NCBI GenBank assembly: GCA_943788875.1
Contig: CALSSA010000004.1
Coordinates: forward strand, 124,001-188,000
DNA from: an uncultured Pseudomonadales bacterium
GTDB lineage: Bacteria; Pseudomonadota; Gammaproteobacteria; Pseudomonadales; Porticoccaceae
DNA: 64,000 nt
Direction: 5' to 3'
The position numbers and the translations under genes are program-made. Shown piece by piece: positions 63,497 through 64,000 of this stretch; within the stretch, counting starts at the first letter, position 1; each line of letters opens with the position of its first letter. The notes under the pieces were generated by a model. The model ran no database searches. It worked only from the letters and a program-made list of their open reading frames with translations, and had not been told where the DNA came from.

Positions 63497-64000
<504 letters not shown>

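Overview
The window looks like a chromosomal segment of a marine-type gammaproteobacterium. FabY-type ketoacyl synthase, HexR, a SahR-metK-ahcY-metF cluster, Zur/ZnuABC, PpnP, YheV, VF530 and the tkt-epd-pgk-fba arrangement all point that way. An oligotrophic SAR92/Porticoccaceae-like (Cellvibrionales) host is my inference, not something the sequence proves. Base composition is balanced, genes are tightly packed, and I see no tRNA, rRNA, insertion sequence, prophage or CRISPR array.

Layout. 1-1.6 kb: end of a DUF47 gene and the phosphate transporter pitA. 1.6-9.5 kb: the most accessory-like part, all on the minus strand. It holds small conserved genes (ACT protein, 55-aa membrane peptide, GNAT, VF530, YkgJ, PpnP), a two-gene cassette sharing a duplicated GNV-type motif, a lipoprotein, a MAPEG/NTF2/PqqB-like/AhpD-like operon, and a membrane protein plus phosphoribosyltransferase pair of unknown role. 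9.6-14.9 kb: tkt-epd-pgk-fba. 15.1-19.7 kb: the S-adenosylmethionine cycle (sahR, metK, ahcY, metF) with a candidate SahR operator. 19.7-28.9 kb: rsmE, a trypsin-like protease, fabY with a divergent GlxA-type regulator, serA, serC, dsbA, cytochrome c4, engB. 28.9-32.4 kb: a chimeric AraC/acyl-CoA dehydrogenase remnant, a candidate Spot42/ErsA-position small RNA, and polA. 32.5-35.5 kb: znuA divergent from zur-znuC-znuB, with two Zur-like boxes. 35.5-43.2 kb: the aa3-type cytochrome c oxidase cluster (coxB, ctaD, ctaG, coxC, surf1, cyoE, sco) without a heme A synthase gene. 43.5-50.1 kb: yheV, gamma carbonic anhydrase, purE-tsaC-hemF-aroE, dprA and a LysM protein. 50.3-55.9 kb: def-fmt-rsmB-trkA-trkH. 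55.9-64 kb: a truncated rimK remnant, an orphan TRAP binding protein, uvrD divergent from hexR (with its operator), a small membrane protein, glmS followed by a 42-codon gene, and a glmU end carrying two single-base frameshifts.

Most of the window is housekeeping. The items most worth a second look are the sRNA locus between polA and engB with a sigma-E-like promoter, the duplicated INxxGG/GNVxQG motif cassette near 3 kb, the phosphoribosyltransferase/membrane protein pair near 9 kb, the AraC/acyl-CoA dehydrogenase chimera, and the operator sites for SahR, Zur and HexR.
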